From IMG/VR virus record IMGVR_UViG_3300005921_000001, positions 1 through 64,000 of that record: a stretch of 64,000 nucleotides of DNA; one strand, given 5' to 3'. Origin of the DNA: a virus. Both the position numbers and the translations under genes were made by a program. Below the pieces are notes generated by a model that saw only the letters and a list, made by a program, of their open reading frames with translations, searched no databases and was not told the DNA's origin. This document shows positions 17,417 through 25,886 of this stretch, in pieces. The stretch's first letter is position 1. The number at the start of each line of letters is the position of its first letter.

Positions 17417-18066
17417 GCAGCGCAGGCGCTATAGGGCAAATGTCGCCGGACGATACGGCGACCGATTTTACCGCGATTTCGTTTCTCATCAGGCAAACAT
17501 TGGCCTATGTTCGGACGGCACAGATTGTTCAAGTCAAAGCCGTTACGACCACGGACACTGTAGCAGGCTCCGGTTACGTTTCGATCCAGCCGCTTGTGAA
17601 CCTAACGGACGGGCTTGGAAACTTCGCAGGGCAGCACGGCACACTACAAAACATCCCCTTCCTGCGCTTGCAAGCCGGCACAAACGCGATCATCAACGAT
17701 CCGCAAGTTGGTGATATAGGGCTGGCGGTGTTTTGCGACCGCGATATTTCCGCCGTAAAGAATGCGCTGGCTCCAAGTAACCCAGGATCGTTTCGCCGCT
17801 TCGATATGTCGGACGGTATTTATTTGTTCACGATTCTTGCTGCTACACCTACGCAATACCTTCAGTTCATTCCGGCAGGTGGCATGACTCTGGCCGATAG
17901 CCTCGGCAACCTCATTCAAATGCTGATGGATGGTATCGAAATAACCACGCTAACGCTGACCGTTGACGGCAATTTGGTCGTTACTACAGCACCAAGCGGA
18001 ACCTTTACCAGCGCGGACGGCAAGACGATCACTGTCACCAGCGGAATCATAACAGCAATCGTTTGA
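17413..18066 (+). CDS. Baseplate spike protein, Gp138 N-terminal family
   Basis: ATGA overlap with the hub gene. The 217-residue protein has the Gp138-type OB-like fold signature (VKAVTTTDTVAGSGYVSIQPLV, PFLRLQAGTNAIINDPQVGDIGLAVFCDRDIS), which forms the membrane-puncturing spike in contractile tails. The C-terminal repeats (TLTVDGNLVVTT, GKTITVTSGIITAIV) would be the spike beta helix. A 151-bp non-coding gap follows, the only large one in the tail genes. Confidence 0.8.
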   Translation: MSSAGAIGQMSPDDTATDFTAISFLIRQTLAYVRTAQIVQVKAVTTTDTVAGSGYVSIQPLVNLTDGLGNFAGQHGTLQNIPFLRLQAGTNAIINDPQVGDIGLAVFCDRDISAVKNALAPSNPGSFRRFDMSDGIYLFTILAATPTQYLQFIPAGGMTLADSLGNLIQMLMDGIEITTLTLTVDGNLVVTTAPSGTFTSADGKTITVTSGIITAIV

Positions 18067-18092
18067 AAATGATGCTGCGGACAGGATATGAA

Positions 18093-18179
18093 TAGCGAAG
18101 AGAGTTTGATAGAGCCGAGTTACCATAAGCCCCAACCGTCCTGAGACGGAAGACCAAGCGATTCAAACTCTCATCGCTA
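18093..18179 (+). ncRNA. Structured RNA candidate between spike and wedge genes
   Basis: Bases 18093-18109 and 18163-18179 pair over 17 positions with one A-A mismatch (tagcgaAgagagtttga against its complement). The 53-base interior has a second hairpin, ccgtc-ctga-gacgg at about 18136-18149. There is no U-run after the stem, so it is not an ordinary terminator, and it does not fit a tRNA or a hammerhead core. It could be a cis element controlling the wedge and baseplate genes, a processing site, or a small RNA. The strand is assumed from the flanking genes. Confidence 0.45.
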
Positions 18180-18217
18180 AATTAAGCTCGTAGCACAGCA
18201 TTTTTGGAAAGTCAAGC

Positions 18218-18598
18218 ATGACCACAACCTTGGCGCTTTGGAACAACCCGGAGAACCTGCCCGGTCAACCGGCTAATTGGGATTTGTACGTCGACAACAA
18301 TGGCAACATTGCGATCAACACGGGAGGATTGCAGCTTGCGCAAGACGCGGCATCCGCGATCAAAACATTTTTGGGCGAGGTCTACTACGATACGAATTAC
18401 GGGGTGCCATACTTCCAAACGATATTGGGGAAGCTTCCGCCCTTGGCGCTTGTTAAAGCCCTATTCGTGCAGGCGGCATTGACGGTTCCCGGCGTGGTGC
18501 AAGCACGCTGTTATTTAACTTCCTTCAACCATCGGACCTTTTCCGGGCAGGTACAAATAACGGATGAAACAGGCCAAGTCTTTACAGCGAACTTCTAA
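18218..18598 (+). CDS. Baseplate wedge protein, T4 gp25-like
   Basis: The 126-residue product (LQLAQDAASAIKTFLGEVYYD, TNYGVPYFQTILG, QARCYLTSFNHRTFSGQVQITD) has the pattern of gp25/W-like wedge proteins, which nucleate sheath assembly. It comes just before baseplate J. I see no strong purine-rich ribosome site upstream (tttttggaaagtcaagc), so translation may depend on the structured leader. Confidence 0.72.
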   Translation: MTTTLALWNNPENLPGQPANWDLYVDNNGNIAINTGGLQLAQDAASAIKTFLGEVYYDTNYGVPYFQTILGKLPPLALVKALFVQAALTVPGVVQARCYLTSFNHRTFSGQVQITDETGQVFTANF

Positions 18599-18601
18599 TA
18601 C

Positions 18602-20086
18602 ATGACATCGCCCGCGACCAACATTCCGCAACCCTATTGGAACACGGCAACCGGCTTTGTTGCCCCCCCTGAATCGGCCATTTTGGCCGGCGCTATTGCC
18701 GATCTACAACAGGCGTTCGGCGGTAGCCTTAACCTTGACCCAAATGTTTCCAGCACGCTTACTACACCGCAAGGACAATTGGCATCCGAAATTGCTGCTA
18801 CTGTAGGCAACGCGGACGACGTTTTCTGCTTCTTCACCACACAGGTTGATCCCGCCTATGCCACCGGCCGGATGCAGGATGCTATTGGCCGCATCTATTT
18901 CATGGAGCGCAATGGTGCCGAACCAACCGTCCTGAATATCGTTTGTTCAGGGGGTAACGGGGTTGTGATCCCGTCCGGCGCGGCTGTCATCGATTCGGCC
19001 GGAAATAATTATACAACATCGGGGGGCACAATTCCCGGCACGGGAATGATTACCCTGGAATTTTCAGCGGTTATCCCCGGCCCTACAATGGTCCCGGAAA
19101 CCGTTACAATCTACCAAGCTATTTCAGGGTGGGATTCGGCAACAGTTTCGGGCGGTACGGTAGGTACGGCAACGGAAGGCCGTGCGGCTTTCGAGTCGCG
19201 GCGCGAAGCATCCGTTGAAGCCAACGCGCTTGGCATTATGGGTGCCATTCTAGGTTCCATCGCCAATTTGCCTGGTGTACTCGATTATTGGGGTATCGAT
19301 AATCCTACAACAGGAACGGTCGTTCTTTATGGCGTTTCGATAACTGCCAATAGCATGTACCTTGCTGTGGTCGGCGGAACAGACAAGAATGTGGCAAATG
19401 CTATCCTCGCACGGCGCCCTCCGGGAACGCCGATGGTTGGTAACACAACGGTCAATGTTGTGTATAATCCATTGGGCACTGATGGGCAACCCTTGTATGA
19501 AAATCCGCCAACCTACGCAATCATTTTTGAGCGACCTACTGATGTGAACATCTTGTTCTCGGTGGTGCTGGTCAATAGCCCTGCGGTTCCCTCGAACGGC
19601 GTGGCCCTTGTGCAGAATGCTATTGTGAGCGCTTTCAACGGCGGCTTCCCTGGACTTACGCGGGCGCGCATAGCCAGCCTGCTTCTTTCGACTAACTACG
19701 TTCCTGTCGTTCAAGCATTGGGGCCATGGGCGCAAATCCGTTCATTAGGCATCAATTCAGCTAACACGCCTATTGTCACAGCTACAGCGTCGTTTGCCAC
19801 TAATGTGATGACAGTTTCTGCCATTTTGACCGGCGGCAATGCGTTGGCTATTGGACAAACAATCGACGATAGCCTTTCCAACGGCGAAGTAGCACCGGGG
19901 ACTATCATTACCGGACAAACGGGGGGGACGACCGGCGGTGTAGGCACCTACACCTTGAGCCAGCCGGTTGGAACCATTGCCAGCGAAACAGTCGCCGCAC
20001 TGCTGCCAAATCAACTATCCGTACAGGTGTTTGGCAATCAGGAGCCGGTTCTGAACGCCAATAACATTGCGGTTACGGCTACATGA
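18602..20086 (+). CDS. Baseplate J-like wedge protein
   Basis: The 494-residue protein has the baseplate J pattern: an N-terminal NLDPNVSSTLTTPQGQLASE and DPAYATGRMQDAIGRIYFMER, a beta-rich centre, then GRAAFESRREASVEANALGI, ANAILARRPPGTPMVG and a C-terminal VVQALGPWAQIRSLGI. One recurring beta module sits near residues 395-467, before the last strand. The stop overlaps the DUF2612 start (ATGA). Confidence 0.82.
   Translation: MTSPATNIPQPYWNTATGFVAPPESAILAGAIADLQQAFGGSLNLDPNVSSTLTTPQGQLASEIAATVGNADDVFCFFTTQVDPAYATGRMQDAIGRIYFMERNGAEPTVLNIVCSGGNGVVIPSGAAVIDSAGNNYTTSGGTIPGTGMITLEFSAVIPGPTMVPETVTIYQAISGWDSATVSGGTVGTATEGRAAFESRREASVEANALGIMGAILGSIANLPGVLDYWGIDNPTTGTVVLYGVSITANSMYLAVVGGTDKNVANAILARRPPGTPMVGNTTVNVVYNPLGTDGQPLYENPPTYAIIFERPTDVNILFSVVLVNSPAVPSNGVALVQNAIVSAFNGGFPGLTRARIASLLLSTNYVPVVQALGPWAQIRSLGINSANTPIVTATASFATNVMTVSAILTGGNALAIGQTIDDSLSNGEVAPGTIITGQTGGTTGGVGTYTLSQPVGTIASETVAALLPNQLSVQVFGNQEPVLNANNIAVTAT
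19784..20002 (+). repeat. Recurring beta module in baseplate J
   Basis: Residues about 395-467: ATASFATNVMTVSAIL, then APGTIITGQTGGTTGGVGTY and TIASETVAA. Same order of motifs as in the sheath and decoration copies, with a longer first loop. Confidence 0.65.
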
Positions 20087-20763
20087 TCCCAAATACAGGA
20101 CCATCGTATCCGCCGCCCCCTGCCGCCGGCAGCAATGCCATTGGTTTGTACCAGATTGGAATTTCCCCGGTTGGGTCGATATCGATCTTAGATCCTGAAC
20201 AACCAATCATTAGCCAATACGCGAACAGCCCGGCCGTCGACTCGTTGCTCTACTCATTTGCAGCGGCACTGGATCAAACGCAAAACTTCGATAGATTTTA
20301 CGATAACATTTGGAACATTACCACAGCGATAGGTTATGGGCTCGATGTGTGGGGACGGATCGTTGGAGTTTCCAGAGTGCTCTATATTCCGCAAGGCAGC
20401 GGCCCGTGGCTTGGGTTTGCGGAAGCGGATGATCCTGCACATGAACAACCCTTTGGGTTTGGCATCTTCTATTCCGGCGAGGAGCTGACCAGCAACTATT
20501 CCTTGACGGATGGTGCCTACCGTATCCTCATCCTTGCCAAGGCCCTGTTAAATATCACGAATTGTTCAATTCCAGCCATCAACCAAATTTTACAACTCTT
20601 GTTTGCCGGGCGTGGCGATTGTTATTGTACGGATGGCCAAAACATGACCATGACGTATTATTTCAATTTTGTGCTAACGTCGGTTGAAACGGCTATCGTT
20701 ACGCAATCCGGTGTTTTGCCGCGCCCTGCCGGTGTGGCGTCTTCTGTCACCATAGTTCCGTAG
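20083..20763 (+). CDS. DUF2612 baseplate-fibre adaptor
   Basis: ATGA overlap with baseplate J. The 226-residue product fits DUF2612: a short Pro-rich start, QYANSPAVDSLLYSFAAALDQ, a helical YDNIWNITTAIGYGLDVWGRIVGV, then YRILILAKALLNITNCSIPAINQILQLL. These proteins are encoded between baseplate J and the fibres and probably play the role of P2 gpI. Confidence 0.75.
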   Translation: MIPNTGPSYPPPPAAGSNAIGLYQIGISPVGSISILDPEQPIISQYANSPAVDSLLYSFAAALDQTQNFDRFYDNIWNITTAIGYGLDVWGRIVGVSRVLYIPQGSGPWLGFAEADDPAHEQPFGFGIFYSGEELTSNYSLTDGAYRILILAKALLNITNCSIPAINQILQLLFAGRGDCYCTDGQNMTMTYYFNFVLTSVETAIVTQSGVLPRPAGVASSVTIVP

Positions 20764-20771
20764 GGACAATC

Positions 20772-21938
20772 ATGCAAGCATCAAATATACCGTCCTACAA
20801 ATGGCTGTACGTTTGGGCTATTGGAACGACCAGCAGCTACATCAACCTCATTCCTGAAACAAACGTCAATCCGAATGAGGCATCGCAGTATCTTGGATTT
20901 CCACCCAACACGTTTGTGGCGACCGGCGCGGGCGGTGAACCGCCATCCGGCAAGGATTTCAATGGTGCATACCAGATGGTCACAGCCTGGGAGCAGTGGT
21001 ATCAGGCGGGTGGTATTTTCATTCCCTTCGATGGCGGATTTTCGACACAGATCGGCGGATACCCGGCTGGCGCAGCCCTGCAATCCGAGTCCGGTCCCGG
21101 CCTGCTTTGGGTCAACAGTGTCGACAACAACACAAACGATCCCGACAGCAACGAAGGCGGGTGGAATGCGGTTACATTACTTCCCTTGTTTGGCCCCGAT
21201 ACGGGAACGGCAAATGCCGTTGTTGTGACACTTTCGACTAATTTCTCCAACTTGTCGGATTTCAATGGTCGACTGATTACAATTCACAAAGGTTCTTCAG
21301 TAAACACTGGCCCCGTAACGATTACATTAAACAGCTTTCCAACGAAGCCTTTAGCTCATTCGGATGGTTCTGCGATTGGCGCCAACGAATTACCAGCCAA
21401 CGCTTATTTCACGGTAGTCTGGGATAATGGATTGGGTATATTCGAGCTTCAGAGTCTTGGTTATAAACTGGGCACCGCAGCTACTAAATTCTCATCAAGT
21501 CTAGTCGATACTATTGTTTCATCCGTAACAGGTGTCCCCGTTACGAGTGGAAACATTCCAGTATTCTCGGATACGAATGGTACGGTTTCGGACTCGGGAG
21601 TTGCGGCGGCATCTCTTGCAAGCGGGTTGGTGGTTGCTTGGGCGATCACCGATGGTTCGACCATCTTTGCCAATTTGAACATCAATAGCATATCGAATTC
21701 AGGAACCGGCGTCTATGTCGTTGGCCTTGCCATAGCGCCCGCGCATGGCGGCGCGATCTTCTATTCTTCGGGAAGCGGTGGCGGGTCCGCCGTTTGGGGT
21801 GGCTCAGGCAATGGTAGTACAAGTCCCGATATTACCGCCAACACATTCACGCTCACAACAAACAATGCTGGCGGATCGGGCGGGCAGCGCGCCAACATTG
21901 CATCGGCAGGCGTCTTGATCGTGTTTGGTACACCTTGA
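20772..21938 (+). CDS. Tail fibre protein
   Basis: A 388-residue protein encoded right after the DUF2612 gene. The first 130 residues look like an attachment domain (YKWLYVWAIGTTSSYINLIPE, SGKDFNGAYQMVTAWEQWYQAGG). The rest is Gly/Ser/Thr/Asn-rich beta sequence (NIPVFSDTNGTVSDSGVAAA is a known fibre motif). The last 60 residues are almost free of charge (SGSGGGSAVWGGSGNGS). No signal peptide, unlike the next two proteins. Confidence 0.7.
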   Translation: MQASNIPSYKWLYVWAIGTTSSYINLIPETNVNPNEASQYLGFPPNTFVATGAGGEPPSGKDFNGAYQMVTAWEQWYQAGGIFIPFDGGFSTQIGGYPAGAALQSESGPGLLWVNSVDNNTNDPDSNEGGWNAVTLLPLFGPDTGTANAVVVTLSTNFSNLSDFNGRLITIHKGSSVNTGPVTITLNSFPTKPLAHSDGSAIGANELPANAYFTVVWDNGLGIFELQSLGYKLGTAATKFSSSLVDTIVSSVTGVPVTSGNIPVFSDTNGTVSDSGVAAASLASGLVVAWAITDGSTIFANLNINSISNSGTGVYVVGLAIAPAHGGAIFYSSGSGGGSAVWGGSGNGSTSPDITANTFTLTTNNAGGSGGQRANIASAGVLIVFGTP

Positions 21939-21949
21939 AAGAACACCGG

Positions 21950-22543
21950 ATGAAACAGCTAAAGTACGCATTACTGACCGGCATGGCATTGCTCCTTTGC
22001 TGGCTTTCCGATCCAGCACACGCACAGTCGTCAACTAACGCTTGCGCAGGCATTTTTTACTACGGCAATGTTCTTACAGCCGGGCAATGGCAAGCGTGTA
22101 TCGCGTCACTACAACCCGCGCTCAATTATACGCCGGTCAACAAAGCCGGCGATTATATGACCGGTCCTTTGGCTATAACGCACATCAACGGCGGTTCCGG
22201 CAAGCCCACGGTTGCGGCGGGGACGGGTGCAGGAACAAGCCCCACCGTTACAATTCCAAACGGCTTCGATTCCGATTTCACACTGTCGGTCGTAACCGGC
22301 ACATCGCCAACAGGTTCCAATACCATTGTGGGAACGGTTACATTCTCGGCATCCTATGTGACTAATCCGCCGCTTTGTACCTTGACGCCATCCAGCGCCA
22401 CCGCAGCCGCGTTAAACGGCGCTACGCAAGTTTATTTGAACTACATATCCGGACCACCGTATCCGTCCGAGATCATGTATTCGGGATCGTCCGCGCTGGC
22501 GGGATCGACTACTTACACATGGACCGTTCACTGTTTCGGCTAA
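21950..22543 (+). CDS. Small fibre-like protein with signal peptide
   Basis: I choose ATG 21950 over the TTG at 21935 because it starts a clear signal peptide (MKQLKYALLTGMALLLCWL, cleavage after AHA). The mature 170 residues include NKAGDYMTGPLAI, a motif common in phage fibres, and Ser/Thr/Gly-rich beta sequence. It lies between a cytoplasmic-type fibre gene and a large S74-type fibre gene. It may be a fibre subunit or an envelope-exported accessory protein. Confidence 0.65.
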   Translation: MKQLKYALLTGMALLLCWLSDPAHAQSSTNACAGIFYYGNVLTAGQWQACIASLQPALNYTPVNKAGDYMTGPLAITHINGGSGKPTVAAGTGAGTSPTVTIPNGFDSDFTLSVVTGTSPTGSNTIVGTVTFSASYVTNPPLCTLTPSSATAAALNGATQVYLNYISGPPYPSEIMYSGSSALAGSTTYTWTVHCFG

Positions 22544-22556
22544 AGGAGCGCCACGC

Positions 22557-24770
22557 ATGAAGCGTCTACTCTACCTTCTCTGGCTTGTTGCCGGCGCAGC
22601 ATTTGCACAACCCCCTGCTCCGCAGGGAACGTCTGTTGTGCAGGGCAGTATTGTGTTGTCTGTTACCATTGCCGGCGAAAACGCCGCATTGCCGGTAACA
22701 CCGGGCGCAAGTTCTGCGGCGTTAACTTACTACAACGCCGGTTCCAAGACTGCATATTGCACGCCAGTAGCAACAAGCGGAGGATTGGCAACAACTTCAT
22801 CGAAGGCTGTTCTTGCGGGCACGTCTTGGACTGAGTGGAATACGAACTATTATGCCTATATTTCGTGCATAACTGGCGGTTCGGATAGTACGACTGTTTA
22901 CGTGTATCAGGCCAACGGGCCGATTCAATTCGCCGTGATTGGGTCAGGTAGCGGCGGCCCAAGCGTTACCTGGCCACCCAGTGGTGATGCAGTTATATCG
23001 ACTGCCAGCAATTCACCAAGTGGTGTTGCGGAAGTTGATGGTGACTGCCTGCTTGGTTCCGGGGGTGTTTGGACAGCCGGTTCCTGTAGCTCGGCTGGGG
23101 TATCGAGTTTCAATACTCGTACCGGGGCTGTAACGCTTCTTAACACTGATCTTTCAGGTGCAGGAGGGTTACTTGCTGCAAACAACCTTTCCGATGTAGC
23201 AAATGGCTACACAGCTCTTGGAAATCTCCATGTCAGTTTGACTAGCGCCAAGACATTCACGATCACAAATTCTCTCACACTGGCCGGGACCGATGGTTCG
23301 ACGCTGAACATCGGAACAGGCGGAACGCTGGGATCGAATGCCTTCACCAGCACGGCGTATGCGCCTCTGGCATCACCTGCACTGACCGGCATTCCTACGG
23401 CCCCAACTGCTGCCGCTAACACAAATACGACACAGCTTGCGACAACTGCCTTTGTAATTGGGCAGGGCTACGGAACCGGCAACGCGCTATTCGGTACAAC
23501 GACCGGCAACACGACAAATGATGTCATGTGCATGTCGAATACGACTGTCGGCGTGAAGGACTGCGAGACAGCACTTTCCGCTCTGGCGCTTCTCGCCAGC
23601 CCGACGTTTACTGGCACGCCATTAGCTCCGACCGCCGCAGTAAATACAAATACGACGCAAATTGCTACCACAGCCTTCGTGATCGGCCAAGGCTATGGCA
23701 CTGGCAATGGAAACGCGATTTTTGGCACGATAACAGGTAACACAAATAATGACGCCGTTTGCATGTCGAACACGACGGTCGGAGTGAAAGATTGCGGTTC
23801 GGCGCTTGGAACTGCCGCAGCACAGAATACGGGGACATCCGGTGCGACGATCCCCTTGCTTAATGGCACGAATACATGGTCTGCCGTGCAGAGTATCAAT
23901 TCCGGCGATCTCTCGTTGAAGGGTGCGACATCGGGAACTATTACACTCAACGCCGCAGCAACTGCCGGGTCAAATACGATGACGATACCGGCGAATACAT
24001 CGACGTTGATGTGTGTGGCGTGCGTGCAGACGCTAACGGCTGCGCTCACATTCGACGATGGCACTATTGCTGCCGCGTCAGGCTTCACGTTCGGGGCTGC
24101 TGTTGCCATGGGCGGATTCAACATAACGGGCGGCAATAACATCCTGTCGAATAATAATGCCGGTTATGGCATCAACGGTGGCAGTTGTATCACTTCCGCC
24201 ACCACACTCTGTATACAGGTGGACAAGGCGCAGAACGCTGGCATAGGGACGCACGGAGTAGCTGGCGACGCATCAATTATCACCGGCACTGCTTCTGCTG
24301 CTGAGCAGATGTATTGGGGGACCGGTACATGGTTTGCCCCCGGCATCACGCCGGGGTCTTCGGCACAGACTGGCGATGTTTGTTATAATACGACAGGTCT
24401 GCAAATCTTCTTGGAAAGCGTATCCTGCCTCGTGTCGCTTGAGGACGATAAGGACATCGCAGGGGATATCAATCCTGCGATAGCTTTGTCTGAGATTATG
24501 CGCATGAATCCGTTCTATTTCACGTTCAATCAATCGAAACATCCGACTGCGGATACTGAGATGCAAGCCGGTCTAGGTGCGCGGAATTTGCACAGCATTG
24601 ATGCACGTCTGACATTTTCCGATCACGGGAAGTTGCAGGGTGTCCGCGATAAGGCTGTTGAAGCCGTCCTTGTTGCGGCACTACAAGCACAGCAGGAAGA
24701 AATTGACGGTTTGGTTGTGGTTGTGATATTGCTTGTGGGGTGGAACGTTTATTTGACGGTGCGAAAATGA
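22557..24770 (+). CDS. Large tail fibre with signal peptide and S74-like C-terminus
   Basis: AAAGGAG precedes the ATG. The 737-residue protein opens with a short signal peptide (MKRLLYLLWLVAGAAFAQ). Repeats (SPxxTGxPxAPTAAxNTNTTQ, ATTAFVIGQGYGTGN) at about residues 272-413 are typical of fibre shafts. Residues about 620-715 look like a peptidase S74 intramolecular chaperone (DINPAIALSEIMRMNPFYF, LGARNLHSIDARL, VEAVLVAALQAQQEEID), though the usual Ser-Lys cleavage pair is not clear. The last 20 residues are a hydrophobic segment (VVVVILLVGWNVYL) with a basic end, like a membrane anchor, which is unusual for this family. Confidence 0.75.
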   Translation: MKRLLYLLWLVAGAAFAQPPAPQGTSVVQGSIVLSVTIAGENAALPVTPGASSAALTYYNAGSKTAYCTPVATSGGLATTSSKAVLAGTSWTEWNTNYYAYISCITGGSDSTTVYVYQANGPIQFAVIGSGSGGPSVTWPPSGDAVISTASNSPSGVAEVDGDCLLGSGGVWTAGSCSSAGVSSFNTRTGAVTLLNTDLSGAGGLLAANNLSDVANGYTALGNLHVSLTSAKTFTITNSLTLAGTDGSTLNIGTGGTLGSNAFTSTAYAPLASPALTGIPTAPTAAANTNTTQLATTAFVIGQGYGTGNALFGTTTGNTTNDVMCMSNTTVGVKDCETALSALALLASPTFTGTPLAPTAAVNTNTTQIATTAFVIGQGYGTGNGNAIFGTITGNTNNDAVCMSNTTVGVKDCGSALGTAAAQNTGTSGATIPLLNGTNTWSAVQSINSGDLSLKGATSGTITLNAAATAGSNTMTIPANTSTLMCVACVQTLTAALTFDDGTIAAASGFTFGAAVAMGGFNITGGNNILSNNNAGYGINGGSCITSATTLCIQVDKAQNAGIGTHGVAGDASIITGTASAAEQMYWGTGTWFAPGITPGSSAQTGDVCYNTTGLQIFLESVSCLVSLEDDKDIAGDINPAIALSEIMRMNPFYFTFNQSKHPTADTEMQAGLGARNLHSIDARLTFSDHGKLQGVRDKAVEAVLVAALQAQQEEIDGLVVVVILLVGWNVYLTVRK
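23370..23795 (+). repeat. Imperfect tandem repeat in the large tail fibre
   Basis: Unit 1 is about 23370-23564 (195 nt) and unit 2 about 23595-23795 (201 nt). They encode the same 65-67 residues with a GN insertion in unit 2. Differences are mostly at third codon positions, so the duplication is under protein-level selection. Confidence 0.7.
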
Positions 24771-25240
24771 ACTTCTACACCGACGTAATCCAGAAACACC
24801 CCCTGTACCATTCGCCCAACCGATGCGCGGCGTTAGGGCTGCTGGAGCCTATCATGCGGCAAGCCGTGCAACGGTTCATGGCGGCATCGCCTGTGCCGTT
24901 GATGGTATTTGAAACCTACCGAAGCTCGGAACGTCAAATAGCCCTGTTCAACGCCAAGGCTACCGAACTGCGAACGGTTGGTGTGCACCATTACGGACTA
25001 GCCTGCGATCTGGTCAAAGTCGTCAACGGCCAACCGTCATGGAAAGGTGATTTTTCGTTCTTTGCTCCGCTGGCGAAGGAAATGGGGCTCATTTCCGGTC
25101 TGAATTGGGGACAGCCGGACTCGCACCATTCGTTTATCGATTCCGATCACGTCCAAAGAATTACGGTTGCGCGGCAGGTTGCTTTGTTTGCCGGAACATG
25201 GTATCCGGACGACGCATACGATCCCTATAAGGATGGATAG
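24767..25240 (+). CDS. Endolysin, M15-family L,D/D,D-peptidase
   Basis: The ATG at 24767 overlaps the fibre stop (ATGA), giving 157 residues. It has VFETYRSSERQIALF, the zinc motif HHYGLACDLV (His near 74/75, Asp 81) and a second metal site near DSDHVQ (His 128). This is the single-domain VanY/L-alanyl-D-glutamate peptidase type used as endolysin by many phages of Gram-negative hosts. No signal peptide, so it needs the holin encoded downstream. It opens the lysis cassette. Confidence 0.85.
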   Translation: MNFYTDVIQKHPLYHSPNRCAALGLLEPIMRQAVQRFMAASPVPLMVFETYRSSERQIALFNAKATELRTVGVHHYGLACDLVKVVNGQPSWKGDFSFFAPLAKEMGLISGLNWGQPDSHHSFIDSDHVQRITVARQVALFAGTWYPDDAYDPYKDG

Positions 25241-25266
25241 CGCCATCAAACAAGGAGACCCATGTA

Positions 25267-25581
25267 ATGACAAATGTTAATCAGATTATTGGTGGTACGC
25301 TCAAGAGCGGTGCCATCAGCAACTTCGGACAGTTGGTAGTCGAACTGAGTTCGGACGCCGTTGGCCTTGCCGATCAGGAAGCGCAGGACTTCGACAACGC
25401 GCTGGATACCTTGACGGAAAAAATCGAAGCCGGCGAAGCGCCGTCGCAGGCATGGAGCGAAGTTTGGGGTCCGTATGAAGCTAAAGCTCGCTCCGATGCG
25501 TGGAAGGCCGCCATGGGCGCATTGAAGCAATGCGTTTCCGCGTTCGATACCTTCGTCAACGCGCTTGGGAGCATGTTGTAA
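25267..25581 (+). CDS. Hypothetical helical protein
   Basis: A 104-residue, mostly helical protein with many acidic residues (ALDTLTEKIEAGEAP, WSEVWGPYEAKARSDAWKAAM). No membrane segment. Ribosome site AGGAGA upstream and a TAATG overlap with the next gene. I do not recognise the family; it lies among lysis and accessory genes. Confidence 0.6.
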   Translation: MTNVNQIIGGTLKSGAISNFGQLVVELSSDAVGLADQEAQDFDNALDTLTEKIEAGEAPSQAWSEVWGPYEAKARSDAWKAAMGALKQCVSAFDTFVNALGSML

Positions 25582-25886
25582 TGCCTAACCCCGACCAAAT
25601 CGCAGAACAGCTTGCCGCGCAAAGCGCCGCCGCACTTCCGAAGTGGAAATGCCACAAGGAAGTGTGGGCGGCGAAGATAACGGACCAGATGCCGGCCGGA
25701 ATTGGGTCCGCAGGTCTTGGCGCATGGACGCTGGACAATGGCGGCTATGTCACCGTTTCAGAAGCCCTTCGCGCACGCGTTCCGTCCGGCACCAGCCCCG
25801 TCGGTGGCTACTACGTCCGCTATGCTGACGGCTTCGAAAGCTGGTCGCCGGCCAAGGCATTCGAGGAAGGATACACGAGGCTATGA
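25581..25886 (+). CDS. Small conserved phage protein (KCHKxVWAAKI type)
   Basis: The start at 25581 (TAATG overlap) is preferred over an upstream in-frame ATG. The 101-residue product carries KWKCHKEVWAAKIT, GGYVTVSEALRARVP and GYYVRYADGFESWSPAKAFEEGYTRL, a pattern common in phage accessory proteins of unknown function. It is translationally coupled to the Tad2-like gene by ATGA. Confidence 0.7.
   Translation: MPNPDQIAEQLAAQSAAALPKWKCHKEVWAAKITDQMPAGIGSAGLGAWTLDNGGYVTVSEALRARVPSGTSPVGGYYVRYADGFESWSPAKAFEEGYTRL

Noticed and set aside
18093-18179. tRNA or simple terminator in the gap after the spike gene
   Set aside because: No T-arm or anticodon arm can be drawn, and no U-run follows the stem.
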